Part shown: piece by piece, positions 30,576 through 39,949 of the stretch
Numbering within the stretch: the first letter of the stretch is position 1
How the letters are laid out: each line of letters starts with the position of its first letter
From: an uncultured Clostridium sp.
GTDB lineage: Bacteria; Bacillota; Clostridia; TANB77; CAG-508
Assembly: GCA_948468505.1 (NCBI GenBank)
Contig: CAOKJE010000003.1
Span: 1-55,285 of the forward strand
Direction: 5' to 3'
DNA length: 55,285 bases
Position numbers and translations under genes: made by a program
Notes under the pieces: model-generated
What the model saw: the letters and a program-made list of their open reading frames with translations, nothing else
What the model was told of the DNA's origin: nothing
Databases searched by the model: none

Positions 30576-31241
30576 TTGAATAAAATAAAAGGATTAATCA
30601 TAAAAGATTTATTACAATTAAAAAGTTATAAAAAAACACTAATCGTATTTATCTTTGTGTTTGTTGCAACTTCAATAGCACAAGAAAATACCAGAAACAC
30701 ACTTACTGTTATGCTAACACTAGGGCTTGGCATGTTTAGTATAGCAACTTTTAGTTATGACGAAATGGCAAAAGCCGATAGATATATCTTAACTTTGCCA
30801 CTAACCAAAAAAGAGGTAGTGTTAGGTAAATATATATTAGTCATAACAAGTACCATAATAGGGGCTATTTTAGGAATAATAGCAAGTAGTATTTTATCAA
30901 TTGTAATAACAAAAGAACAGCCTATTTTTTTAGAATTGGTAGAATTAGCAATTGGTAGTATATTTGGAATTGGACTAATCCAATCAATTCAAATTCCATT
31001 TATCTATAAATATGGGGCAGAAAAGGGAAGAATTCAAGTTTTTATTGCCATAGCAGTAGTAGCATTTTTGCTAGGTGGTGGTGTTTGGCTGGGAGAAAAG
31101 TATGGAGTTAATTTATTTGATAGCCTAATGATAGAGACTGTTGTTAAGGTGATACCAATCATTCTACTGATTGCAACAGCAATTATTTATTTTGTTTCTT
31201 TTCAAATTTCTTATAGGCTTTATCATAAAAAGGAAATGTAA
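30576..31241 (+). CDS. ABC-2 type transporter permease
   Basis: A 221-residue membrane protein with about six helices (for example IILLIATAIIYFVSFQI), the permease partner of the preceding ATPase. The start is TTG 30576, with an AAAGGAAGG site upstream; no ATG fits. The LPLTKKEVVLGKYI segment after helix two is typical of ABC-2 permeases of this group. Confidence 0.85.
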   Translation: MNKIKGLIIKDLLQLKSYKKTLIVFIFVFVATSIAQENTRNTLTVMLTLGLGMFSIATFSYDEMAKADRYILTLPLTKKEVVLGKYILVITSTIIGAILGIIASSILSIVITKEQPIFLELVELAIGSIFGIGLIQSIQIPFIYKYGAEKGRIQVFIAIAVVAFLLGGGVWLGEKYGVNLFDSLMIETVVKVIPIILLIATAIIYFVSFQISYRLYHKKEM

Positions 31242-31258
31242 AAGGAGAGCATGTAACC

Positions 31259-31777
31259 ATGGAAAAAATATATATCATATTAACCCATACAGGCACCAAC
31301 CTATCAAAATTAATAAAAAACTATACAAAAGACGAGTTTTCTCATGTTTCCATTGCCTTAGACCAAGAATTAAAGCAAATGTATAGTTTTGGAAGATTGC
31401 ATCCCTACAATCCCATCTGGGCAGGATTTGTCCACGAATATATTAATAAGGGAACCTTTAAAAGATTTTATTTAACGAAAACAAAAGTATATGAATTAGC
31501 CATTAGCAAAGAGCAATATGAAATAGCAAAAGACACCATTCAGCAAATGGAACAACAAAAAGAACAATATAGTTTTAATATATTAGGACTATTTGCAGCA
31601 GGATTTCGTAAAAAAATCAAGTGGAAAAACTCGTTCTATTGTGCCGAATTTGTAAAACATGTATTAGATCAAGCTGGAATTGAAAGTGGTTTGCCAGAAG
31701 TACCAAAGCCAGAAGACTTTAAACAAATATCGGAACTAAAAGAAATATATAGTGGATTTTTAAAAGAATATAAATAA
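31259..31777 (+). CDS. Permuted papain-like (NlpC/P60/YiiX) peptidase or amidase
   Basis: A 172-residue protein of the circularly permuted papain fold. The His is in KDEFSHVSIALD, and the catalytic Cys is in FYCAEFVKHVLDQAG, in the reversed order expected of YiiX/LRAT-like members. It has no signal peptide. It may cleave lipids or peptides; the substrate is not evident. It sits between the ABC permease and a response regulator, 17 and 15 bases away, so it may be co-transcribed with both. Confidence 0.75.
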   Translation: MEKIYIILTHTGTNLSKLIKNYTKDEFSHVSIALDQELKQMYSFGRLHPYNPIWAGFVHEYINKGTFKRFYLTKTKVYELAISKEQYEIAKDTIQQMEQQKEQYSFNILGLFAAGFRKKIKWKNSFYCAEFVKHVLDQAGIESGLPEVPKPEDFKQISELKEIYSGFLKEYK

Positions 31778-31792
31778 AAAGGAAGAAGTTAT

Positions 31793-32476
31793 ATGCAAAA
31801 AATATTAATCGTAGAAGACGACGAAAAACTAAGAAACGAACTAGAAATTTTTTTAAACAATAATGGATATGAAGCAAGTAGTCTAAAGAAATTTAGTAAT
31901 ACCCTTGACAATATTTTGGAACAAAAACCAGATTTACTATTGTTAGATATCAACTTACCAAACGCAGATGGCGAATACATTTGCAAAGAAATAAGAAAAC
32001 AATCTAGCATGCCAATTATTATAGTAACCAGCCGAAACAGTGAATTGGACGAGTTATTATGCCTAAACTATGGAGCAGACCATTACATTACAAAGCCCTT
32101 TAACCTTCAAATTTTACTTGCCAAAATAGCCTCTTTATTAAGAAGAACAAACATGGAAGGAAGAAGTTTAGATAAAATAGATTGCAAAGATTTTATCTTA
32201 AATAGTAACAAAAGTACAATTGAAAAAGACCAAAAGGAAATCGAACTAACCAAAAATGAATTTAGAATTTTAAAATATTTGGTACAAAATCGAGAAAAGA
32301 TTGTATCCAGAGAAGAAATCATGGAATGTTTATGGGATAGCGAAAGCTTTATTGACGACAACACCTTAACTGTAAACATAACAAGATTAAGGAATAAACT
32401 AGACGAGTTAAACTTAAAAGAATTACTAGAAACCAAAAGAGGGCAGGGGTATATATTTAAGATAAGCACATCGTAA
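31793..32476 (+). CDS. OmpR-family response regulator (BceR/YxdJ-like)
   Basis: The 227-residue product has a receiver domain (acidic pocket EDDEK, phospho-Asp in DLLLLDINLP, Lys in ITKPF) and a winged-helix DNA-binding domain (ELTKNEFRILKYL, RGQGYIF). It pairs with the histidine kinase 55 bases downstream. The TTACA-N4-TGTAA box upstream of the YxeA-like gene fits the target proposed for BceR-like regulators. Confidence 0.93.
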   Translation: MQKILIVEDDEKLRNELEIFLNNNGYEASSLKKFSNTLDNILEQKPDLLLLDINLPNADGEYICKEIRKQSSMPIIIVTSRNSELDELLCLNYGADHYITKPFNLQILLAKIASLLRRTNMEGRSLDKIDCKDFILNSNKSTIEKDQKEIELTKNEFRILKYLVQNREKIVSREEIMECLWDSESFIDDNTLTVNITRLRNKLDELNLKELLETKRGQGYIFKISTS

Positions 32477-32531
32477 CCATTGAAAATTAAAACCAAAAAT
32501 GCAACACCAATTTGCTGTTTAGGAGGGGAAA

Positions 32532-33548
32532 ATGTTATTAAAGGATTTTTTAAAAGACAAGTTACTAACTATAAGTTTATTAATATTTGGGATGATATCT
32601 ATTGAAATATTTTTAATGATTTATCCTTTTGGAAGTTTGCTAAAAATTTATGTTCCTGTCATAATATTAGGATTATATGGTTTAAGTATTACTGTTGAAT
32701 ATGTTAGAAAAAATAATTTTTACAAAAGAATAACAAACACCTTAAATGAATTGGACGAAAAATATTTAATAACAGAAATCGTAAAAGCTCCTAGTTTTAC
32801 AGAAGGGAAAATATTAAAAGAAATTTTAGAACAGACCAACAAATCAATGATAGAAAATGTGAATCAATATAAATATATAACACAAGATTATAAGGAATAT
32901 ATTGAACTTTGGATTCATGAAATTAAATTACCAATAGCAGCAAGCAAGTTGATTATTGAAAACAATAAAACAGTGGCTACAAAAAGCATTAACGAAGAGT
33001 TAGACAAAGTAGAGGATTATATTGAACAAGCATTGTTTTATGCAAGAAGTAACACAGTTGAAAAGGATTACTACATTAAAAAAACGCTATTAAAGGATAT
33101 GGTAAATGATTGCATCAAGAAAAATAAGAATATTTTAATTCAAGAAAAAATAAGTATGAATTTGCATGATTTGGAGTTAAGTGTTAGTACAGATAGCAAA
33201 TGGCTAGCTTTTATTTTAAATCAGCTAATTCAAAATAGTGTAAAATATAAAAAGCAGCAAGGAAATACCGAAATTGAGATATATGCAAAACAGGGCAAGG
33301 AAAATGTTATTTTATATATTAAGGATAATGGCATTGGTATTAAAAAGGGTGAAGTTACTAGAGTTTTTGAAAAAGGCTTTACAGGTACCAATGGAAGATT
33401 GGCCAATAAGAAGTCTACTGGTATTGGCTTGTATTTATGTAAGAAATTGTGTCATAAATTAGGAATGGCAATTGAGTTAAATTCAGTGCAGAATGAGGGA
33501 ACAGAAGTGAGGTTGGTTTTTCCCAAAGAGAGCTATGTGAAGTTTTAG
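32532..33548 (+). CDS. Intramembrane-sensing histidine kinase (BceS/YxdK-like)
   Basis: A 338-residue kinase with two membrane helices close together (about 10-32 and 38-58) and almost no outside loop, the layout of peptide-antibiotic sensing kinases. The H-box is ELWIHEIKLP, followed by the N-box QNSVKYK, G1 DNGIGIKKGE and G2 GIGLYLCKKL. Such kinases usually work with a BceAB-type ABC transporter; none is next to it here, so the partner may be elsewhere. Confidence 0.92.
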   Translation: MLLKDFLKDKLLTISLLIFGMISIEIFLMIYPFGSLLKIYVPVIILGLYGLSITVEYVRKNNFYKRITNTLNELDEKYLITEIVKAPSFTEGKILKEILEQTNKSMIENVNQYKYITQDYKEYIELWIHEIKLPIAASKLIIENNKTVATKSINEELDKVEDYIEQALFYARSNTVEKDYYIKKTLLKDMVNDCIKKNKNILIQEKISMNLHDLELSVSTDSKWLAFILNQLIQNSVKYKKQQGNTEIEIYAKQGKENVILYIKDNGIGIKKGEVTRVFEKGFTGTNGRLANKKSTGIGLYLCKKLCHKLGMAIELNSVQNEGTEVRLVFPKESYVKF

Positions 33549-33551
33549 TGA

Positions 33552-33597
33552 GAGCTGTAGCCTACGAATATTTTATTCGAGGGCTACGGCTTTTTTA
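33552..33597 (+). terminator. Terminator after the histidine kinase
   Basis: AGCTGTAGCC and GGCTACGGCT form the stem, followed by six T. Confidence 0.85.
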
Positions 33598-33610
33598 TAA
33601 TCCAAAAACC

Positions 33611-33624
33611 TTACAAAAATGTAA
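33611..33624. promoter_or_regulatory. TTACA-N4-TGTAA inverted repeat (BceR-like operator candidate)
   Basis: TTACA AAAA TGTAA matches the TNACA-N4-TGTAA pattern proposed for BceR-like response regulators. It lies 135 bases before the YxeA-like gene, and another TGTAA/TTACA pair spans 33630-33651. Confidence 0.65.
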
Positions 33625-33645
33625 GAAAAATGTAAGAAAAATCGA

Positions 33646-33674
33646 TGTTACATTTCAAAAAAATACTTTATACT
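33646..33674 (+). promoter_or_regulatory. Weak promoter of the YxeA-like gene
   Basis: TGTTAC (33646-33651), 17 bases and TATACT (33669-33674). The poor -35 box just after the operator candidate fits activation by a response regulator. Confidence 0.5.
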
Positions 33675-33745
33675 TAAGATAGAAAAAGCAGTCGAGGCAA
33701 TAATATAGGGGGAGTAAAAAATTATTAAAGAGGAGTGAATAAAAA

Positions 33746-34087
33746 ATGGAAAGTGTAAAGGAAAAGTTGCCAATAATTTTAGTTACCTTTCTTGCCATTG
33801 TAATTTTAGGAGGTATTATTTACTATTTAGAGTATTATGAAGCTACGTATTATACTAGAATTGATAATGCTAAATTAGAACAAGTTTCTAGTACAGATGA
33901 TATGAAATATCAATATACCTTGACTTGTTATAATGAAAATGGTAAGAAAAAGGAACTTACGTTTAAGGCAAGTAGAGAACTAAGGCAAGATGCATATTTG
34001 TTGTTAGAGGTAAGATGTATTGGCGTTCATACTTGGAAAGAGGTGCAAGAAGATGAACTTCCTGATAAGGTGAAGGTGAATTACTAA
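33746..34087 (+). CDS. YxeA family protein
   Basis: A 113-residue protein with one N-terminal membrane anchor (about 9-27) and a small exported beta domain with ATYYTRIDN, YQYTLTCYNENGKKKELTFKA and the C-terminal VQEDELPDKVK. This matches YxeA (DUF1093). In Bacillus yxeA lies beside the yxdJK-yxdLM peptide-stress system, so its place after a Yxd/Bce-type two-component pair supports both assignments. Its function is unknown. Confidence 0.8.
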   Translation: MESVKEKLPIILVTFLAIVILGGIIYYLEYYEATYYTRIDNAKLEQVSSTDDMKYQYTLTCYNENGKKKELTFKASRELRQDAYLLLEVRCIGVHTWKEVQEDELPDKVKVNY

Positions 34088-34173
34088 AAAACTTGAATTA
34101 TGTTAATGAGTATGTTATAATTTTGTTATCTTAGCTAGAGTGGTTAAGAAAAAAAGTAGAAAGAAGGTTTTGT

Positions 34174-34941
34174 ATGAAGAAAACAAGAAGGCAAGAGACA
34201 CCAGTAGCAACTTTATATGATCTGACAGAAGCTTATCAAAACAGAGATAGGATGGCGTATCGGCGGCTACTAGAAAATGCAGGAGTTTCGAAGGAACTTA
34301 AGAAAAAGTTGACGACGAAAAGTGAGGAATGGAGAAAATCCAAAAACCCTGAATTTCAAGAAGAAGAAATAGAACTTCTCAGGAATTTGATTTGTGATTT
34401 AAACGAAAAAATAAGAGAACAAGAAGATATACGAAAAAGTGCTTATCGAAATGTTCAAGAAGCAGAAGAATTGATAGCGGAAGCACAAGAGCGTTTTAAA
34501 AAGGCAAATCAAATTTATAAGAAAGAAAAGGAAAAAGAGGATGAACTAAAAGAAGAGAAAAAATCAACAGAAAATCTTATTGCGCAGGAGGCAAAGAAAT
34601 TAAAAAAATTGCAGAAATTTATTTTAGTTCATCCAACAGCTACCATATCTTCTTTAGATAAAAGGCAGGAAAACATGATAGTATGTACTAAATTTGATTT
34701 TGATAATAATAAGGGAATTTCCAAAATTGTGGATAGTATCTTTCATTGTGAAGAAGGTAACCTATTAAACAAGGCGGATTTAGAACAGGCACGAGAAGAA
34801 TTTGGGAGTTTGGAGGACTTTTTGTCAGCTGTTGAGTATGTCAAAATGTTTACTGTTTACTGGGCAGAAGGAGTGGAGTACGAACTTTTATATAATTGCC
34901 CAGGAATTAAACGAATGTTAGACCTATTAAAGCTAGATTAG
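34174..34941 (+). CDS. Unknown coiled-coil protein with two tandem in-frame CGG codons
   Basis: I do not recognise this 255-residue protein. It starts MKKTRRQETPVATLYDLTEA and has a long coiled coil (about 70-145, rich in Glu, Lys and Ala), then a globular end (FILVHPTATISSLDKRQ, YWAEGVEYELLYNC). Codons 30-31 are CGG CGG. The frame stays open through them, so here CGG seems to mean Arg-Arg; a +1 shift at the first would stop four codons later at TAG 34271-34273. Use of CTG, ACG and TCG is also higher than in neighbours, which suggests recent transfer or a gene that is not well expressed. Confidence 0.7.
   Translation: MKKTRRQETPVATLYDLTEAYQNRDRMAYRRLLENAGVSKELKKKLTTKSEEWRKSKNPEFQEEEIELLRNLICDLNEKIREQEDIRKSAYRNVQEAEELIAEAQERFKKANQIYKKEKEKEDELKEEKKSTENLIAQEAKKLKKLQKFILVHPTATISSLDKRQENMIVCTKFDFDNNKGISKIVDSIFHCEEGNLLNKADLEQAREEFGSLEDFLSAVEYVKMFTVYWAEGVEYELLYNCPGIKRMLDLLKLD
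34261..34266 (+). other. Tandem in-frame CGG without an evident frameshift
   Basis: TAT-CGG-CGG-CTA: the only in-frame CGG codons in an intact gene that do not fit the +1 rule. Confidence 0.8.
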
Positions 34942-34962
34942 AAAAAACCGAAAAAAGAACAG

Positions 34963-35001
34963 AAAAAGAGGAGAGCTATAAATAGCGCTTTCCTCTTTTT
35001 T
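34963..35001 (+). terminator. Terminator after the coiled-coil gene
   Basis: AAAGAGGA and TCCTCTTT flank an inner AGCTATAAATAGCGCT hairpin and are followed by six T. Confidence 0.8.
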
Positions 35002-35065
35002 CATTCTTAAATAAGGAACGTCCCCAAAATCCCTGCATATAATATAAAAAGGAGAGTGTTAAGAA

Positions 35066-35632
35066 ATGCAAAATAGACAAGTGATACGAGCTAAAAAATA
35101 TTTATGTCGTTTTGACGAAATTTTAGACCAAATGGCTAAGGAGATGCTATCACAAGAAGTAACTAATAGCATAACTATTAATTTTATTGAATGTATGATA
35201 CCACACCATAGAGCAGCTATTTACATGTCACAAAATTTGCTAGAATATAGCATGTTTGAGCCTTTGCGAAAAATTGCCCAAAATATTATTGAAAGTCAAA
35301 CCAAAGGAATTGAAGAAATGAAGGAAATTGCAAATACTACTTATGGTTTTCAAAATATGATGCAAGATGTAAATTGTTATATGGAGAAATATTTTGAAAT
35401 CACTAAAAATATGGTTGAAAAAATGAAAAATGCACCTAGAACTATATACATTAATTTAGATTTTACGCATGAAATGATACCACATCATGAAGGAGCAATT
35501 CATATGTGTGAAAATTTATTACAATATCGTATCGATCCAAGGCTAAAAGTTGTTGCTGATAATATTATAAAAGAACAAAAACAGGGTGTGGAAGAGATGA
35601 AGAGAATTCAAAAAAGATTAAGTGGGAGATAA
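35066..35632 (+). CDS. DUF305 protein
   Basis: DUF305 proteins have a four-helix ferritin-like shape and conserved His pairs that may bind metal. This 188-residue product has two copies of the motif: ECMIPHHRAAIYMSQNLL and HEMIPHHEGAIHMCENLL, each followed by a helix ending IIESQTKGIEEMK or IIKEQKQGVEEMK, so it is an internal duplication. No signal peptide is seen. It stands alone between two terminators. Confidence 0.85.
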   Translation: MQNRQVIRAKKYLCRFDEILDQMAKEMLSQEVTNSITINFIECMIPHHRAAIYMSQNLLEYSMFEPLRKIAQNIIESQTKGIEEMKEIANTTYGFQNMMQDVNCYMEKYFEITKNMVEKMKNAPRTIYINLDFTHEMIPHHEGAIHMCENLLQYRIDPRLKVVADNIIKEQKQGVEEMKRIQKRLSGR

Positions 35633-35645
35633 AATTTTTATTTAA

Positions 35646-35688
35646 CAAACAGTTTATTAAAAAATAAAATTTTGGTAAGCTGTTTTTA
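35646..35688 (+). terminator. Probable terminator after the DUF305 gene
   Basis: AACAGTTTA and TAAGCTGTT pair across an A/T-rich loop, followed by T-rich sequence. Confidence 0.6.
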
Positions 35689-35795
35689 TTATTATGAATT
35701 TATTATTGATTTTTAAAATTGAATTTTTTTCCAAATAATCTAAACGAAAAAATGCCATAATAAAAATATAAAAGAAAAAAAGGAGGAAAATTCTT

Positions 35796-36819
35796 ATGAA
35801 AAAAATCATTAGCATTTTTGCTATCATAGCCATATTAAGTGTACTTATTTTTATACCAAGTAGTAGTTATGCAGCAGCTTTAGACACAATCAGTGTTGAC
35901 ACAAGCAAAACAATAGTAAGACCAGCAGAAGAAGTAAAAGTATCTCTCAATTTTGGACAAGCCTTGGGAGCTTACACATTTGATATAGCCTATGACAACA
36001 ATATCTTTGACTATGTATCAGTAGAGGGAGGAACCGCAAATGATACAAAAGACAAAGTAAGAGTGACATTTTATGACTCAACAGGAGGAAGCAATCCTAG
36101 AAATAACATGAGTGTAGTTTTCAAAGCCAAAGCAGATATAACAACATCAAATCCTACAGAATTCACAGTAACAGCAGAAGGATTAGCCAATCCAGATGCC
36201 TCTGTTCAATTTGATGATATCACAACACCAATCGTTAAAAACGTTACCGTTGAACCAGAATATGTAGATTATACCATAAAATTAGAATACACAGGAGAAT
36301 TAGTAAAAGAGCAAGAAAAAGCCATGACCTTAAGTTATTCTTCCCCAATGGGACGCTATTACGAGCATGCAAGATTAATAGCTGAAGCAACAACACCTGC
36401 CGGAGCAACCGTACAATTATTTGCCAATGACCAAGCAAATCTAGAACATGACATTATTCAAAGTCGGATGGGGAGATGCACAAGGAACTAAAATAGGAGG
36501 AAAAGACGTAGCACAAGTTTTACAAACAAGAGCTATCTTTAGTCAAGAAGGAGACTATACAATCACTTTAAAATTAATCGACAGAGATAATAGTGATAGT
36601 GTAATAACTGAAAAAACATTCAATTTTTCAGTTCTAGAAACAGCTACACCTGAGCAACCTGCTAATCCAGAAACATCTACAGAAGAAGCTGAAGAAGAAG
36701 TAACACCAGACCAAATGCCTAAGAAATTACCTAAAACAGGTGCTAACTTATATATCCCAATCCTTATTGTTTTAATTGCTCTAGTGGCAGGTTATGCTTA
36801 TTTTAATAAAAAGAAATAA
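35796..36819 (+). CDS. Cohesin-like surface protein with LPKTG sorting signal, needs one +1 shift
   Basis: The 340-residue product has a signal peptide (about 1-27), a cohesin-like beta domain (about 30-150: RPAEEVKVSLNFGQALGAYTFDIAYD, then NNMSVVFKAKA), a second beta domain, a Pro/Glu-rich spacer and LPKTGANLYIPILIVLI with a positive tail, a sortase anchor. The zero frame stops at 36491. Skipping C at CGG 36465 (Gly224) gives IIQSGWGDAQGTKIGGKD and keeps the sorting signal in frame, so surface attachment depends on the shift. A sortase follows. Confidence 0.9.
36465..36467 (+). other. CGG +1 frameshift site, cohesin-like protein Gly224
   Basis: AGT-CGG-A: skipping C gives IQSGWGDAQG. Without it the LPKTG anchor is lost. 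Confidence 0.92.
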
Positions 36820-36844
36820 ACATAGAATTATAGGGCTATAAAAT

Positions 36845-36888
36845 AAGATAAAATATATTTTTACTAATAGTAAGAAGTATTTTATCTT
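36845..36888 (+). terminator. Hairpin between the LPKTG gene and sortase
   Basis: AAGATAAAATA (36845-36855) pairs exactly with TATTTTATCTT (36878-36888). The T run after it is short, so it may be a weak terminator or a processing site. Confidence 0.5.
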
Positions 36889-36947
36889 GTTACATACGAA
36901 AACAAATTAGCAAATTAACAAACGAAAGACTAAAGAAGGAGAAACCA

Positions 36948-37571
36948 ATGAGGAGGCAAAAAAGAAAAAATCAAAAAAATTTGATTAATTATTTAATTGT
37001 AGGTGCTATTCTTAGTATTTTGATAGGAGTAGGAGTAGAAGAATATAAAGATAATAAAATAAAAAAGCAAGAAGTTAATAGTAATCAATCCTATAGTACA
37101 CAAAATATAAGCACACTATATGAGCCACAAAAAGAAAAACAAAAATATCCTAAACAAGAAATTCCAAAGGAATATAAAGGTTACAATGTGGCAGCAAAAC
37201 TGGAAATTCCGCAGATTAACTTAGAAACTTATATATTGAGCACATACTCTAAAAATTCACTAAACTTATCTGTTACTAAATTTTGGGGAGCGGATCCAAA
37301 TAAGGAAGGGAATTTTTGTGTAGCTGGCCATAACTTTCAAAACAAAAACATGTTTCACAATTTAAGAAATCTAAAAAAGACAGACAAATTATGGGTTATA
37401 GACAATGAAGTAGGAAAAGTAGAATATGAAATCTATGATATTTATACCGTCCAACCAGAAGATGTAACCTGTTTGTCCCAAGAAACCGAAGGAAAAAAAG
37501 AAGTAACACTAATTACCTGCACAAATGATTCTCAAAAAAGAATTATTGTAAAAGCAAAAGAGATAGAATAA
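36948..37571 (+). CDS. Sortase
   Basis: Sortases attach LPxTG proteins to peptidoglycan. The 207-residue product has an N-terminal membrane anchor (about 13-30) and the catalytic triad: His in CVAGHNF, Cys in VTLITCTNDS and Arg in QKRIIVKA. The class cannot be set firmly. It follows the LPKTG protein, which is presumably its substrate, and precedes a dockerin-bearing cell-wall enzyme. No CGG. Confidence 0.92.
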   Translation: MRRQKRKNQKNLINYLIVGAILSILIGVGVEEYKDNKIKKQEVNSNQSYSTQNISTLYEPQKEKQKYPKQEIPKEYKGYNVAAKLEIPQINLETYILSTYSKNSLNLSVTKFWGADPNKEGNFCVAGHNFQNKNMFHNLRNLKKTDKLWVIDNEVGKVEYEIYDIYTVQPEDVTCLSQETEGKKEVTLITCTNDSQKRIIVKAKEIE

Positions 37572-37575
37572 ATTT

Positions 37576-37643
37576 CCCCATTGGTTCCGGGTTTAAATGG
37601 GGCAATATTTAAAATGCCCCATTTAAACCCGGAACCAATGGGG
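37576..37643. repeat. Perfect 29-base inverted repeat
   Basis: The arms 37576-37604 and 37615-37643 are exact complements around a ten-base loop. Each contains GGTTCCGGGTTTAAATGGGG or its complement. There is no T run. The core is shared with 9847-9877, so this is a dispersed element rather than a plain terminator. Confidence 0.85.
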
Positions 37644-37687
37644 ACTTTTGGAGACTTTTAATCCAACTTTCGAAAGGAGTGCAAAAA

Positions 37688-39940
37688 TTGAAAAAGAAGT
37701 ATATTTTTATTGGTATTTTATTTTTACTAATGTCAATAAGCTTATTTTTATATTTTCAGGTGACAGCATCAACTAAGTTAGAAGGTATTGAAAATTTTCC
37801 AAGTAGCTATCAACCATACTTAAAAGAATTGGCCAAAAAACATCCTAATTGGAAATTTACGGCTATGTATACCAATTTAGATTGGACTTATGTGATTAAT
37901 CAAGAAAATGTTTTTGGAAAAAATTTAGTACCTAAAAATTATTCAGATGCTTGGAAAAATACAACACCTGGTCAATATAACGTAGAAGTAGATGCTGGAT
38001 GGGTAGACAGTTCTAGGCAAGCAGTAGAGTTTTGCATGGATCCTAGAAATTTTTTGAATGAAGCTCGTCTTTTTCAATTTGAGGGGCTTTCTTTTGATGT
38101 GCATACTAATAATTTAGATGGAATTGAAAAGATTTTATATGGTACAGAATTTTATAATACAAAAGTTTCCTATTTAGATGCCAATGGAAATACCATTAAT
38201 ATGAATGAAAAGTATGGAGATTTAATTTTAAAGGGTGGACAAACCTCAAAAGTAAGCCCCTATCACTTGGCATCACGTATTAAACAAGAAGTGGGACCTT
38301 TTTTATCCCACAGCTCGATTAGTGGAAAAGTTGATGGATTTAAAGGTTTGTACAATTTTTATAATATTGGAGCAACCAGTTCAGCAGAGCCTATGGGTGC
38401 AATAAAAAATGGTTTGCAATATGCCAAAGATGGAAAAGGAGCAAGCCAAGCTACAAAGGATAAATACTTAATTCCTTGGAACACAAAAGAAAGAGCCATT
38501 ACAGGTGGTGGTATTTTTATTGGATCTAGTTATATTAATGTTCGGACAAAATACCATTTATTTACAAAAATTTGATGTAAATGACGATAGAGGAAGCAAC
38601 TTGTTTTGGCATCAATATATGACAAATGTGTTAGCACCCTATAGTGAAGCAAAATCAATTTATAATGGATATCAAAAAAGTGGACTATTAGAAACACCCA
38701 TGTCTTTTATTATTCCAGTCTATGACAATATGCCAAATTTAGCAACTGACAATCCTAACATCAACAAAAATGAATTTAGCCAAGAAAATAGCAAAGTTTA
38801 TTGTAATGGAAACAATGTCAACATTCGAACTGGGCCATCTACTTCCTACGAAATTATTACAACAGTAAATAGCCAAGATAAAATGACTAGAATTTTAAAA
38901 GGAAAACAAGCAGGAGAGCGATGGGATAAGGTGATTCTGGAAAATGGAATTGTCCGGCTATATTTATCAAACTTATGTAACAGAAGTGCCTCCTGTTCAA
39001 ATTGAAAAAATAGATTTATTTTTAGATAATACTACCTTGCAAAAAGGAGAAGCAAAGCAGCTAAGTGTTACTATTTCACCAGAAGAGGCTAAAAGTCACA
39101 AAGTAACCTATACTTCCAGCAATCCAAATGTTGTAACAATTGACGACAATGGAGTTTTACAACCAATACGTTCAGGAAATAGCACCATTACTGTTAAAGC
39201 ACAAGAAAACAATGTGCAAAATCAAATCGAAGTTTATGTATATAGCAAAGTAACAGGAATTACTTTGGATCAAACAGAAATCTATATGCGGAGTAGGAGA
39301 TACCTTCCAAATAAATGGTTATATTGAGCCAGATGATGCAAACGACCCTTCTTTTCTATACCAAAGTAGCAATCAAGCGATAGCAACCGTGCAAGAAACA
39401 GGGGTTATTATGGCAAAACAAATAGGAGAAACAGACATAGTAGCAGTAGCCAATGAAAACCCAAAAATAAAAGCAACCTGTAAAGTATTTGTTGTCAGAA
39501 ATATGGATGATAGTGAAATTCACTTTGACAGCTCATTAAACGTAAATAGCTTAGAAATTAGTGGAGTTGACTATAGCCAAAATACAGTAGCTGATATAAA
39601 AGAAAAAATTACAACCAATTTAAGTATTGAAATCGTAAATTATCAAAATCAAAAATTGCAAGACACAGATATTGTAGGAACAGGAAGCAAAATACTGGTT
39701 AAAGAAGACGACAAAATATTAAGGAAGTATCAAATTATCATTTATGGTGATGCAAATGGCGATGGCAAGATTAACAGTATAGATTTATTAGTATTACAAC
39801 GACATATATTAGGAATAGAAAACCTAGATGGAATCTTTAAAAAAGCTTGTAATATTGCTAAAAATGGAAAAAAGCCAACATCAGTAGACTTATTACTAAT
39901 ACAAAGACACATTTTAGGATTGCAAATAATTGAACAGTAA
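37688..39940 (+). CDS. Cell-wall N-acetylglucosaminidase with SH3, Ig-like and dockerin domains, needs three +1 shifts
   Basis: The 749-residue secreted protein has a signal peptide (about 1-25), a glucosaminidase domain (to about 340, with SRIKQEVGPF and NFYNIGATSS), a bacterial SH3 domain (VNIRTGPSTSYEII), two Big_2 Ig-like domains and a type I dockerin (GDANGDGKINSIDLLVLQRH and SVDLLLIQRHILG). TTG 37688 is preferred because GAAAGGAG lies eight bases before it. Sites are CGG 38543 (Gly286, NVGQNTIYLQKF), 38955 (Gly423, GIVGYIYQTYV) and 39289 (Gly534, IYMGVGDTFQI). The dockerin may bind the neighbouring cohesin-like proteins. Confidence 0.93.
38543..38545 (+). other. CGG +1 frameshift site, glucosaminidase Gly286
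   Basis: GTT-CGG-A: skipping C gives YINVGQNTIYLQKF, conserved in this enzyme family. The zero frame ends at 38575. Confidence 0.94.
38955..38957 (+). other. CGG +1 frameshift site, glucosaminidase Gly423 (SH3)
   Basis: GTC-CGG-C: skipping C gives GIVGYIYQTYV, the end of an SH3 domain. Confidence 0.94.
39289..39291 (+). other. CGG +1 frameshift site, glucosaminidase Gly534 (Big_2)
   Basis: ATG-CGG-A: skipping C gives EIYMGVGDTFQI, the usual start of an Ig-like domain strand. Confidence 0.94.
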
Positions 39941-39949
39941 TTAATGTTT

